From Acidobacteriota bacterium (GTDB taxonomy: Bacteria > Acidobacteriota > Terriglobia > Terriglobales > Acidobacteriaceae): a stretch of DNA of 64,000 bases. Where the stretch lies: contig JAJYZC010000005.1 of NCBI GenBank assembly GCA_021800255.1, positions 43,708 through 107,707 on the forward strand, given 5' to 3'. The stretch's first letter is position 1; the number at the start of each line of letters is the position of its first letter. Positions 8,080 to 15,118 of this stretch are shown piece after piece. The notes under the pieces were generated by a model. That model was given only the letters and a program-made list of their open reading frames with translations. It made no database searches and was not told where the DNA came from. Both the position numbers and the translations under genes were made by a program.

Positions 8080-8598
8080 TCACTTTCTGCTCTGCCGGTT
8101 CGGTATTAGCGGAAGGCGTGCTGCCGGGGGCATGGAATCCTTGTTTCCGCCGGTCGCAGCCTCCCCGCGGAATTCAATCGAGCGGGCAAATTCGATCATG
8201 GCTGCGCCCAGCGTTTCCAACAGATGCGTCCATTCGCGCAAATGCGCCATGCCCCTCCGGGTCAAAGCGTACTTGCGCCGCGCAGGACCGCTTCCAGCCT
8301 CCCATTTCGAAGAGACATAGCGATTGGCCTCCAGGGCTCTGAGCGTGCGATAGAGGGCCGCACCCTCGATGGTAGCGTCGGTCAAAGCGTATTGCGCTAA
8401 GCAATCGGCAATTTCATAGCCGTACGATCCCTTCTTCTCTCTAAGTATCCGCAGAACCACCGGCTCGATAAAACGGGAAACGTTGCCCATCGCACAGGTG
8501 CAGGGCCGCCCCAGGTCCGGTTGTTTGCAGCGGCGCGGTATGCCTCCCTGCCCCAGGCCCGGCGCGCGCGCCTTGGATTTGAAATTGGCGGGCGTCAA
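8080..8598 (-). CDS. PadR-family transcriptional regulator with Cys-rich N-terminus
   Basis: Winged-helix regulator: FIEPVVLRILREKKGSYGYEIADCL is the PadR helix-turn-helix entry, and ALYRTLRALEANRYVSSKWE...RRKYALTRRG the recognition helix and wing. Before the DNA-binding part, residues 24-35 hold C-x8-C-x-C (Cys24, Cys33, Cys35), resembling the CPC-type motif that precedes the wHTH in some PadR proteins; it may sense metal or redox state (inference). The TTG start at 8598 is chosen because AGGGAGGG lies upstream and it keeps the Cys motif; ATG at 8490 would delete it. Divergent from the VKOR gene, with a palindromic site between them. Confidence 0.82.
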   Translation of the reverse strand: MTPANFKSKARAPGLGQGGIPRRCKQPDLGRPCTCAMGNVSRFIEPVVLRILREKKGSYGYEIADCLAQYALTDATIEGAALYRTLRALEANRYVSSKWEAGSGPARRKYALTRRGMAHLREWTHLLETLGAAMIEFARSIEFRGEAATGGNKDSMPPAARLPLIPNRQSRK

Positions 8599-9020
8599 TA
8601 CGAAAGCCCTCCCTCTACACGAGTAAAAATTTTCCTCTGGGCAGCATTCCTAGATGTATTTTACACTTATACTAGATGTAAATTGCTTCAACCGCCAGGA
8701 AAACGCCCTCCCGCGGACCGGCAGCACGGTTGTCCGGTGTGCGTAGAAACTGGGCGTAACCTGCACGCGGCGCACAACCGCGCCTGGACTGTGCCCGGCT
8801 TGGTTACCGGACGCGGCGCTCCGGCTGCTTGCAGAGGGTAAACTATCTTCCGTGCCCGGAGCGCGTGCGGTAACTAGGCATGGCAGGCTCCATGGCGATT
8901 GTGGTCGCGAACACGCCGGAGACGATGCCGGCGATTGCTGCTCAAGCGTCTCGCAGCCCGTTACAAAGGCCACCCCGGCTGATAGCCGGTGTATCTTGTG
9001 TTCTTGAAAGGGAGATTCAA
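8599..9020. other. Divergent intergenic region between padR and the VKOR gene
   Basis: About 420 bp without a convincing gene. The first 90 bp hold the AT-rich promoter/operator region of padR (8651-8683). The remainder is GC-rich and would carry the promoter for the VKOR gene. AAGGGAGA at 9007-9014 is the VKOR ribosome-binding site. A reading frame from 8880 runs into VKOR but lacks any family similarity before residue 48. Confidence 0.5.
8651..8683 (-). promoter_or_regulatory. Putative padR promoter/operator
   Basis: An AT-rich island in GC-rich surroundings. It holds a direct repeat TAGATGTA at 8651 and 8673, and an inverted repeat TGTA-N3-TACA at 8655-8665. On the - strand a -35-like TTTACA is followed 17 nt later by ATACAT. 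PadR operators commonly carry ATGT/ACAT half sites, so autoregulation is plausible; this is inference. Confidence 0.4.
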
Positions 9021-9485
9021 GTGAAAATTATGCGATATCTTATCCCCGCGCTGGCGCTGGCCGGCGTTGTGGTTTCCGTGCTGGCGCTCGGCGTACACTA
9101 CAACATGTATGTCAGTTTTCACCATGGCATACACTATTCAACCGGAATCGAACCCTGCGACATCAACGCAAGGTGGGATTGTGGCGTCGTGAACCACAGT
9201 CCCTTCGCCATGATGGGACACCTCCCGGTGGCGGTCATTGGCATCGTGGGCTACCTGGCGCTGGCTGCGCTGGCCTTTTGGCGGCACCGCTTCCTGCTGT
9301 TTCTGGCTACGCTCGTCGGGCTCGGCTTCGCCCTCCGCCTGTCCTTCATCGAGGAGTATGTGCTGACGGTCTGGTGTCTCTATTGCGTCATCTCACAGAT
9401 CATCATCGGACTCATCACATTGCTCAGCCTGAGTTGGTTCACAGCGGAGTATATCGGCCTGAAGCGCGCGCGGCGCGCCGCTTGA
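9021..9485 (+). CDS. Vitamin K epoxide reductase (VKOR) family protein
   Basis: Four-helix membrane oxidoreductase that in bacteria re-oxidises DsbA-like partners and passes electrons to quinone, so making periplasmic disulfides. GTG at 9021 with AAGGGAGA upstream gives 154 residues. Seen: the loop cysteines Cys46 and Cys54 (EPCDINARWDCG), the conserved Ser60, and the active-site CxxC at Cys119-Cys122 (WCLYC) inside a helix. There is no fused thioredoxin domain. Followed by a DUF302 gene and an alginate lyase; the secreted Cys-containing products nearby could be substrates (inference). Confidence 0.88.
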   Translation: MKIMRYLIPALALAGVVVSVLALGVHYNMYVSFHHGIHYSTGIEPCDINARWDCGVVNHSPFAMMGHLPVAVIGIVGYLALAALAFWRHRFLLFLATLVGLGFALRLSFIEEYVLTVWCLYCVISQIIIGLITLLSLSWFTAEYIGLKRARRAA

Positions 9486-9605
9486 GCGCGCCAGAGCGGA
9501 AGAAGGCCGGTGAAGTTTCTGTTCATCTCCAATGTTCGGCAGGCGCCGGGCCTGGCTAGATGCGGATAAAGCCGACCTGGAAAAAATCCAAACCAAGGAG
9601 GCTGG

Positions 9606-9986
9606 GTGATCTACAGCAGGCATTCCTCCCGATCCTCATCGGAGGTCGAAGCGCGGCTGCGCGATGCGGCCGCCCGGCACCAGTTCGGAGTTCTTCACGT
9701 TCACGATCTCCGGCAAACGCTCCAGTCCAAGGGCATCGATCTCGGCTCCGAGTGCAAGGTCTTCGATGTGTGCAATCCGCAGGCCGCCACGGCGGTTCTG
9801 ACCAAGGAGATGAGGGTCTCCACAGTTCTGCCCTGCCGCATCTCCATCTTCACCTCCGGCGAAGGCTGCACCCTCGCCACCGTGAAACCCACCGACCTGT
9901 TGCGCGCTACCGGCCTCAGCGGCGCCGAAGCCCTGGCCGCGGAGATCGAGCGCGAGGTTATGGCGATGATCGATGAGGCAGCGTAG
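9606..9986 (+). CDS. DUF302 domain protein
   Basis: 126-residue protein with the DUF302 core: a conserved KVFDVCNP strand, TKEMRVSTVLPCRISIFTSGEGCTLATVKP, and a C-terminal helical tail. The family has a small alpha/beta fold of unknown function and is often found beside redox or sulfur proteins. The start is GTG at 9606, given by a strong AAGGAGG about 5 nt upstream. Two Cys residues lie in conserved positions (NP-preceding and VLPC). It is 120 bp after the VKOR gene, and its end overlaps the alginate lyase start. Confidence 0.78.
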   Translation: MIYSRHSSRSSSEVEARLRDAAARHQFGVLHVHDLRQTLQSKGIDLGSECKVFDVCNPQAATAVLTKEMRVSTVLPCRISIFTSGEGCTLATVKPTDLLRATGLSGAEALAAEIEREVMAMIDEAA

Positions 9987-10947
9987 GCGCACGCCTAAAA
10001 ACGAGACAGCAAGGCGCTGGAGAGCCCAGAAGAAATTGGTCAAAAAGCTAATCCTTTGTATCGTTCTTGCCAGCCTGGCCGAGCTAGCCGCCTACGGCAG
10101 CTCCAACGCTGCGGCCTTTGGCAGCGCCTCCGTTACCCCGGCCAGACCGGCTGCCCCAAAAGTTCCCACTTGCCCGCGCGCACTGCAAACCAACGCCAGC
10201 GTGCTCAATCCCACGACTTGGTATCTTACTTTGCCGGTTGGCGCTCCGGCGGCCTTCGGCCCCCCGATTCCGATCGATGGCCTCCCGGACCGCGACTCGG
10301 CCTATTTTTATCCAACTTACAGCGGCAGCGGCTATAACGGAACGCTCGAATCCGTCACCTTCTACGCTCCGTATGGGCCGGGTTCGGCAACCACCGCGAA
10401 TTCGACCTTTGCGCGCTCAGAGTTGCGTGAGGTCTCCAACGATGCGCAAACCATCAACGCCAAAGGCGACTGGAGCCTGAGCACGGCTCAGCGCACACTC
10501 TACGCCACCTTGCGCATAGACAACATCAACCAGGGAAGGGCCGGGAGCGGCCTGATCATCGGGCAAATTCACTCGGATCCGAGCACGGACGGTGAAGTGA
10601 TAAAGCTTTACTATCGTTCCGACGGAACCATCCATGCCTCCTACGACGATCAAAAGGGAGAGACCCCGGGCGTGCTGCCTTTGCCGCGCCTGACAATTCC
10701 GCTACGACAGGCCTTTTCCTATGAGATCGACGTGAACAAGGGAGTTGTTACGGTGGGCATTCTTTATAACAGTCAATGTTATAGCGCCAGTTACAACGCC
10801 ATTGCCTACACAAAAGCCCATAACAAAACCTGGACCAAGACCGGCGAAGGTTTTTACTTCAAGGCGGGCGATTATAACCAGGACGATACGGACCCGATCA
10901 ACTCCTCGCAGGATACGTTCACGTCCATTCTTGTCTCGACGTATTGA
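9973..10947 (+). CDS. Secreted alginate lyase, polysaccharide lyase family 7
   Basis: Beta-jelly-roll lyase that cleaves alginate or related polyuronides by beta-elimination. The three PL7 signatures are present: RSELR at residues 148-152, QIH at 198-200 and YFKAGDYNQ at 295-303, which supply the catalytic Arg/Gln/His and Tyr. A basic stretch and hydrophobic segment (KKLVKKLILCIVLASLAELAAY) act as signal peptide. ATG at 9973 overlaps the DUF302 end by 14 bp; a TTG near 10036 is an alternative start closer to the signal peptide. Substrate may be alginate or bacterial glucuronan; sequence alone does not settle it. Confidence 0.88.
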   Translation: MRQRRRTPKNETARRWRAQKKLVKKLILCIVLASLAELAAYGSSNAAAFGSASVTPARPAAPKVPTCPRALQTNASVLNPTTWYLTLPVGAPAAFGPPIPIDGLPDRDSAYFYPTYSGSGYNGTLESVTFYAPYGPGSATTANSTFARSELREVSNDAQTINAKGDWSLSTAQRTLYATLRIDNINQGRAGSGLIIGQIHSDPSTDGEVIKLYYRSDGTIHASYDDQKGETPGVLPLPRLTIPLRQAFSYEIDVNKGVVTVGILYNSQCYSASYNAIAYTKAHNKTWTKTGEGFYFKAGDYNQDDTDPINSSQDTFTSILVSTY

Positions 10948-10954
10948 CGAAGAT

Positions 10955-10996
10955 GCCGCCTTGACACTCCACGCCGTTTTCAGGCGTGAAGGCGGC
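10955..10996 (+). terminator. Large hairpin after the alginate lyase gene
   Basis: Nested inverted repeats: GCCGCCTT (10955-10962) pairs with AAGGCGGC (10989-10996), and CACGCC (10970-10975) pairs with GGCGTG (10983-10988). One side has a 7-nt bulge. No T-run follows, so it may be an mRNA-end structure rather than a classical terminator. Confidence 0.45.
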
Positions 10997-11137
10997 TGCG
11001 AATAGACTGTGCCGCTCGGCTGCGGCGCCACCCTGGACCGCGCACGGTCGTGCCGTTTTACCTCCTGACCGGCCAGCGTGTTTCCTTTGATGCGAGGATG
11101 CGAGTCGTGGCGCCGTTAGCTTTGATCAGGAATGCAC

Positions 11138-11166
11138 TTGACTGGAGAAGGAAATCCGTCTATAAA
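11138..11166 (+). promoter_or_regulatory. Sigma70-type promoter of the B12 receptor gene
   Basis: TTGACT at 11138-11143 and TATAAA at 11161-11166 are separated by exactly 17 bp, which is close to consensus and stands out in this GC-rich sequence. Transcription would begin near 11173, inside the 31-bp palindrome and about 50 nt before the cobalamin riboswitch. Confidence 0.75.
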
Positions 11167-11169
11167 AAT

Positions 11170-11200
11170 TGATGTCATGGAAATTGATTCCATGACATCA
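11170..11200. promoter_or_regulatory. Perfect 31-bp palindrome at the predicted transcription start
   Basis: Two perfect 13-bp arms, TGATGTCATGGAA (11170-11182) and its complement (11188-11200), flank a 5-bp centre. The position, from about -3 to +28, is that expected for a repressor operator; transcribed, it would also form a stable 5' hairpin ahead of the riboswitch. No adjacent regulator gene is present. Confidence 0.6.
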
Positions 11201-11220
11201 CGCGCACTCCTCAAGGGGAG

Positions 11221-11435
11221 CGTGCTTCACCACAGCAATCGCCAGGATGTTCGGGAAGGCGGTGAAACTCCGCCACTGCCCCGCAACTGTGAGCGCACCT
11301 GCCGTGACGCCCGTCGTATCTGGGTTGCCGTACGAAGGCAGGGTTCAGCCGTAAAAGCCACTGGAGGCAAGCCCGGAAGGGTAAGTCTTTGGGAAGGCGG
11401 CCGAAACAGGCGCAAGTCAGGAGACCGGTCCTACG
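11221..11435 (+). promoter_or_regulatory. Cobalamin riboswitch
   Basis: Leader RNA with the conserved blocks of the AdoCbl family: GGGAAGGCGGTGAAACTCCG from 11253, CACTGCCCCGCAACTGT up to 11290, GCCACTGGAGGCAAGCCCGG near 11357-11378, a second GGGAAGGCGGCCG, and the closing B12-box AAGTCAGGAGACCGG near 11414-11428. Order and spacing are as in the family. It lies about 160 nt before the start codon of the TonB-dependent receptor, which marks that gene as a cobalamin or corrinoid uptake gene repressed when B12 is plentiful. Exact ends are approximate. Confidence 0.93.
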
Positions 11436-11476
11436 GCGGTTCCGGGATATCAACGCCCTCGTGGTGCTCTTGCGGG

Positions 11477-11506
11477 GGTCGCCGCTCTCTATCGATCGCG
11501 GCGACC
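11477..11506 (+). promoter_or_regulatory. GC-rich hairpin in the riboswitch expression platform
   Basis: GGTCGCCGC (11477-11485) pairs perfectly with GCGGCGACC (11498-11506) around a 12-nt loop. No T-run follows, so it is not a standard terminator. It may be part of the switch between the aptamer and the receptor start codon, which would imply control of translation or Rho access (inference). Confidence 0.45.
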
Positions 11507-11597
11507 GCAGAGCAACGGCTCCGCGATACAGCAACCCTGGAACTGCTTTTGGCGCACCAGACCGCTTGTGCGTTCCGAGGGGAACGAAGGAGCTATC

Positions 11598-14090
11598 ATG
11601 CCTGTTTCCAATTGTTTGCGTGTAACCTGGCGCCGCGTGTTCGGGGCTGCGTTGGTGGCCGCCGTTCTTGCCTTTTGCAGCGCACTTTGTTCGGCCGCAT
11701 CCGTTCACGGCGTGGTCACCGACGCCTCTGGCGCCAGGGTCGCCGGCGCCGCCGTGACGCTTATCAGCAATGGCAAGGTGGTGGGCGCGGCCGTCTCCGG
11801 GCCCAACGGCAGCTTTCAAATCCTGACCGGAACCAGCGGGCGCTTCTTTTTGGTGGTTTCGGCCAAGGGCTTCCGGCAGTTGCACACTCCGGATTTCTAT
11901 GCCGGCCAGTTCAACGCAGTGGAGCGCGATGTAGTGCTGGAGCCAGCGTGGGTGCGGGAGTCGATCGTGGTGACGGCCACCGGAACGCCGACGCCGCAGC
12001 CGCAGACCAGCGCCGCCATCAGCGTGCTCAGCCCCTTGGATCTGGCCTTACGCAACAATTTGGTTAGCGCGCTGCGCCTTATGCCTGGCGTTTTTGTGAC
12101 GCAGGATGGTCAGCGCGGCGCGCAGGCTTCTCTGTTCATCCGCGGCGGCGATTCGGATGACAATATGGTTACCCTGGACGGCGTGGACGTGGGAGACCTG
12201 GGCGGCCAGTTTGATTTCGGCACGCTTTCCACCACGGCCATTGAGAGCGCGGAGGTCTATCGCGGGCCGGATTCGGATTTGTATGGGGCCGACGCGGAGA
12301 GCGGGGTGGTGAGCCTGATTACTCCGCGCGGGACCACCAGCTTTCCTTCGCTGCTGTTCCAGGGCGATGCCGGCAACCTCTCCACCTCGGACGAGCAGCT
12401 CGAACTGGCTGGGGCTCGCGGCAAATACGACTACCTGGGCGCCTTCAGTTGGCTGCAAACCGCCAACGATCTGCCCATGGACGAGTATCACGTGGCCACC
12501 ACGGCGGCAAACCTGGGCTGGCAACCCAACACCAACACCCAGCTTCGCGTCACCCTGCACTCCGGCGTGGATGCAACGGGGGTTCCCAACGCCTGGAACT
12601 TTTATCACGTGACCGACGACGCAACAGAAAAAGATCAGGACATTTTTATGAGCGCGTCGATAGAAAATCAGACCACGCAGAGCTTTCACAATACCGTGCT
12701 CTATGGGCTGACACGCAAGCGCGAGCAATATCATCTCTGGCGGCAGGATGGCAGCGGTGTCTTCGACGCCTATGGAGATAGTTACGGCTATCCGGTGACC
12801 ATCACCGGAGCCAACGGCTACTCGGTAACCGGACGGGCGCTGCTGGACTACGCGGGAACCTATCCGCAAGGCTATCAGTTGGTCAACAACCGCGATCAGA
12901 TTGTGTACCGGGGCGGCGTCACCATCACGCCGTACCTGAGCGCCCTCATCGGCTTTCAGTACGAGAACGAACGCGGCGCCGAACCCGGCAGCTCGACCTA
13001 CACTCCGGTGGAGCGCAGCAACTACGACTACCTGGCGGAGGTGCACGGCGGATTCAAGCAGCGCCTCTTCTACACCCTTGCCGGCGATTTGGAGCGATAC
13101 TCGCTCTTCGGCACACAAACGCCCCCGCGCGCCGGGCTCTCCTATTACGTTCTTCGCCCGCGCCGCGGAATCCTGAGCGGCACGCGCGTGCTGTTCAACT
13201 ATGGCGAGGCGGTGCGCGAGCCCTCACTGACCGACCAGTTCTATTCGCTCTACAACTTCCTGGCGACGAACGGCGGCCAGAGCACTATCCAACAGTTGCA
13301 CATCATGCCGCTGGCCGCGCCTGCCGTGCGCACCTACGAAGGCGGGGTAGAGCAGGACTTCCTGAACCAGCGCGTAATCTTCAAGAGCAACTTTTTTCAC
13401 AACGAATTCGGAAGCCAGATCGAATACGTCGGCCTGGATCTGGTGCCGGAGCTTCTGCCCAATCTGACGCCGGCCCAGCAGAATCAACTGGAGCAGTTCT
13501 TGCAGGCCAACGGCGCATACGAGCTGAGCATCAATAGCGAGGCGTATCGTGCGCTGGGCGTGGAAACCAGCGTAGAGAGCGGACTGGGGCGGAACATTTT
13601 TCTGCGCGGCGGCTACACCTATCTGGATGCGGTGGTGCAGCGCTCGTTCACCAACGACGACCTGGCCCTGCTCGGCCCCATTCCCACGTATAAGGGCATT
13701 CCTATCGGCGAGGTCTCGCCGCTCCAGGGTGCGCGCCCCTTCCGGCGTCCACCGCACACCGGCTACTTCACGGCCACCTACGCAGCCAAACGGGTGACGG
13801 CGGAGTTCACCTCCGCCTTTGTCAGCCGCTCCGATGATTCGGATTTTTTGGCCGGCGACGCATACGGCGCCAACCCCAACAGCCTGCTCCTGCCCAACCG
13901 CAATCTCGATCACGGCTACACCCAGGCCGATGTGGGCGGCAGCTATCAGTTGAACTCCTGGCTCGGCATCTATGCGCAAACAGACAATCTGTTCGGCGAG
14001 CGGTATATCGCGCCCATCGGCTACCCCAGCCTGCCGGTGAACTTCCGCACCGGCCTGCTCCTCCAGTGGGGCATCGGCAGCGGCCATTGA
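11598..14090 (+). CDS. btuB: TonB-dependent cobalamin receptor with N-terminal carboxypeptidase-regulatory-like domain
   Basis: Outer-membrane receptor of about 830 residues. ATG at 11598 has AAGGAG upstream and leads into a signal peptide (VFGAALVAAVLAFCSALCSAAS). Next come an Ig-like carboxypeptidase-regulatory-like domain (about residues 35-115: VHGVVTDASGARVAGAAVTL), then the TonB plug (ALRLMPGVFVTQDG, FIRGGDSDDNMVTLDGVDVGD), and a 22-strand barrel to the C-terminus. The plug resembles BtuB, and the cobalamin riboswitch in the leader fixes the likely ligand as B12 or another corrinoid. Classical BtuB lacks the N-terminal Ig-like domain; its presence is typical of Acidobacteriota receptors. 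No btuCDF genes are nearby. Confidence 0.88.
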   Translation: MPVSNCLRVTWRRVFGAALVAAVLAFCSALCSAASVHGVVTDASGARVAGAAVTLISNGKVVGAAVSGPNGSFQILTGTSGRFFLVVSAKGFRQLHTPDFYAGQFNAVERDVVLEPAWVRESIVVTATGTPTPQPQTSAAISVLSPLDLALRNNLVSALRLMPGVFVTQDGQRGAQASLFIRGGDSDDNMVTLDGVDVGDLGGQFDFGTLSTTAIESAEVYRGPDSDLYGADAESGVVSLITPRGTTSFPSLLFQGDAGNLSTSDEQLELAGARGKYDYLGAFSWLQTANDLPMDEYHVATTAANLGWQPNTNTQLRVTLHSGVDATGVPNAWNFYHVTDDATEKDQDIFMSASIENQTTQSFHNTVLYGLTRKREQYHLWRQDGSGVFDAYGDSYGYPVTITGANGYSVTGRALLDYAGTYPQGYQLVNNRDQIVYRGGVTITPYLSALIGFQYENERGAEPGSSTYTPVERSNYDYLAEVHGGFKQRLFYTLAGDLERYSLFGTQTPPRAGLSYYVLRPRRGILSGTRVLFNYGEAVREPSLTDQFYSLYNFLATNGGQSTIQQLHIMPLAAPAVRTYEGGVEQDFLNQRVIFKSNFFHNEFGSQIEYVGLDLVPELLPNLTPAQQNQLEQFLQANGAYELSINSEAYRALGVETSVESGLGRNIFLRGGYTYLDAVVQRSFTNDDLALLGPIPTYKGIPIGEVSPLQGARPFRRPPHTGYFTATYAAKRVTAEFTSAFVSRSDDSDFLAGDAYGANPNSLLLPNRNLDHGYTQADVGGSYQLNSWLGIYAQTDNLFGERYIAPIGYPSLPVNFRTGLLLQWGIGSGH

Positions 14091-15118
14091 AGCGCCGGCG
14101 GCGTTCACGTGCGCTCTCAAAGAGCGCGCTTGAAGCCATTTGCGTGAGGGAGATGCCGCCCCATGGTTCCTCATCTCCTCATCGGAAAAGCCTGATGAGA
14201 GGTCAGAGCTCGGAGGTGCGGTTTTGCCGGGATTTCCTGGTTTTGCCCTGTTTTTCCACAATCATAGATGCAAATGCAATTGCGTATAGTCAAAATCCCC
14301 TTGAAAATACTGCGGCGGCGAGTTAGGATGTAGGCTCCTAAGCAGAGAAAACCGGCCAATGCCGCGCTCCCAGCCGCCGTTTTGACGGCTGGGCATTTGG
14401 TATTTGAAGAAGTTCCGGTGCGATGCGTAGGAGCGTTGCCGGCAGTTCGCTTGATGAACCGGAGCGCGTTTTACAGCATTTTTGGAGCTGGTGAAGTCCT
14501 GTTGAGATTGATTTTCAAGGTGCAGCTTCTTAGAGCGTGTTTCATAAATGGCCGTTGTGGCAGGCCAAGCTTCTGGAACCCGGCTTGTTGCCGGGTTCCA
14601 CACGAGACAGAACCATCCGCATTGGGTTTATGAAACACGCTGTAGGGTTGCGGCGACTTGAGTATGTGCCTTCGGACTACAGTATTTCCGAAAATGCGTT
14701 AGCGCCAGCAGACGGCCGCACTGTGTGGAAGATTGCGGCGCGGGTTGGTTGCTTCAGATCTGTGTGAGGGCATGAACGCAGAGGGCCTAAAACGAATATT
14801 GAGTGATCAGAATTCCCGTTCTGCCCGCCGAAGAACGCTGCGGCATCGTAGGGGTTCAGTTCGCTGCTCCCAGGCGCAGGCAGCGTGCTCGTGCAGTTCA
14901 CCTAAAATTCATCGGCGCGCGCATCCTGTTCTTGTAATCTCACAACTTGGGGAAATCACCGGCGCGGTGGTCACAGGGTCTTTCTTTGCCCTTGGACCGG
15001 CCTCAGCCGGCCGCAATCATCCCCTACGGTTCGGTTCTGGCGCTGCTCTACAGAAAAAGATTGCCGGGAGCGCCGCTTTCCATCAACGCAGCAGTTGTAA
15101 CCATTAGGGAGGGCCGTA
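14091..15118. other. 1-kb non-coding stretch before the Oar-like receptor
   Basis: No convincing gene on either strand. Contents: a hairpin CCCAGCCG (14369-14376) with CGGCTGGG (14386-14393) around a 9-nt loop; a MITE-like element at 14534-14642; a TGCAATTGCG patch near 14273 next to a weak promoter-like pair (TTGCGT, 17 bp, GAAAAT); and AGGGAGG, the ribosome-binding site of the next gene, near 15108. The 14369 hairpin may belong to a structured leader or may end the btuB transcript; I could not match it to a known riboswitch. Confidence 0.5.
14534..14642. mobile_element. MITE-like element with 15-bp terminal inverted repeats
   Basis: AGCGTGTTTCATAAA at 14534-14548 is perfectly repeated in inverse at 14627-14641. 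Inside is a second perfect inverted repeat, TGGAACCCGGC (14574-14584) and its complement (14590-14600) with a 5-nt loop. TAG trinucleotides flank it on both sides (14531-14533 and 14643-14645), a possible target duplication. It is too short to code for a transposase, so it would be moved in trans by an IS element sharing these ends, perhaps of the IS5 group (inference). Confidence 0.7.

Noticed and set aside
11132..12067. Open + strand frame of 311 codons across the riboswitch
   Set aside because: It runs through a clear cobalamin riboswitch and then overlaps btuB in another frame. Arg-rich shadow composition, no domain.
14369..14393. Known riboswitch class in the btuB-Oar spacer
   Set aside because: Only a single hairpin is clear. 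I compared it by eye with c-di-GMP, Moco and fluoride patterns and found no match, so it is left as an unassigned structure.
14733..15107. Small + strand gene just before the Oar-like receptor
   Set aside because: No signal peptide or motif, mixed composition, and it ends next to the receptor's ribosome-binding site; treated as non-coding.
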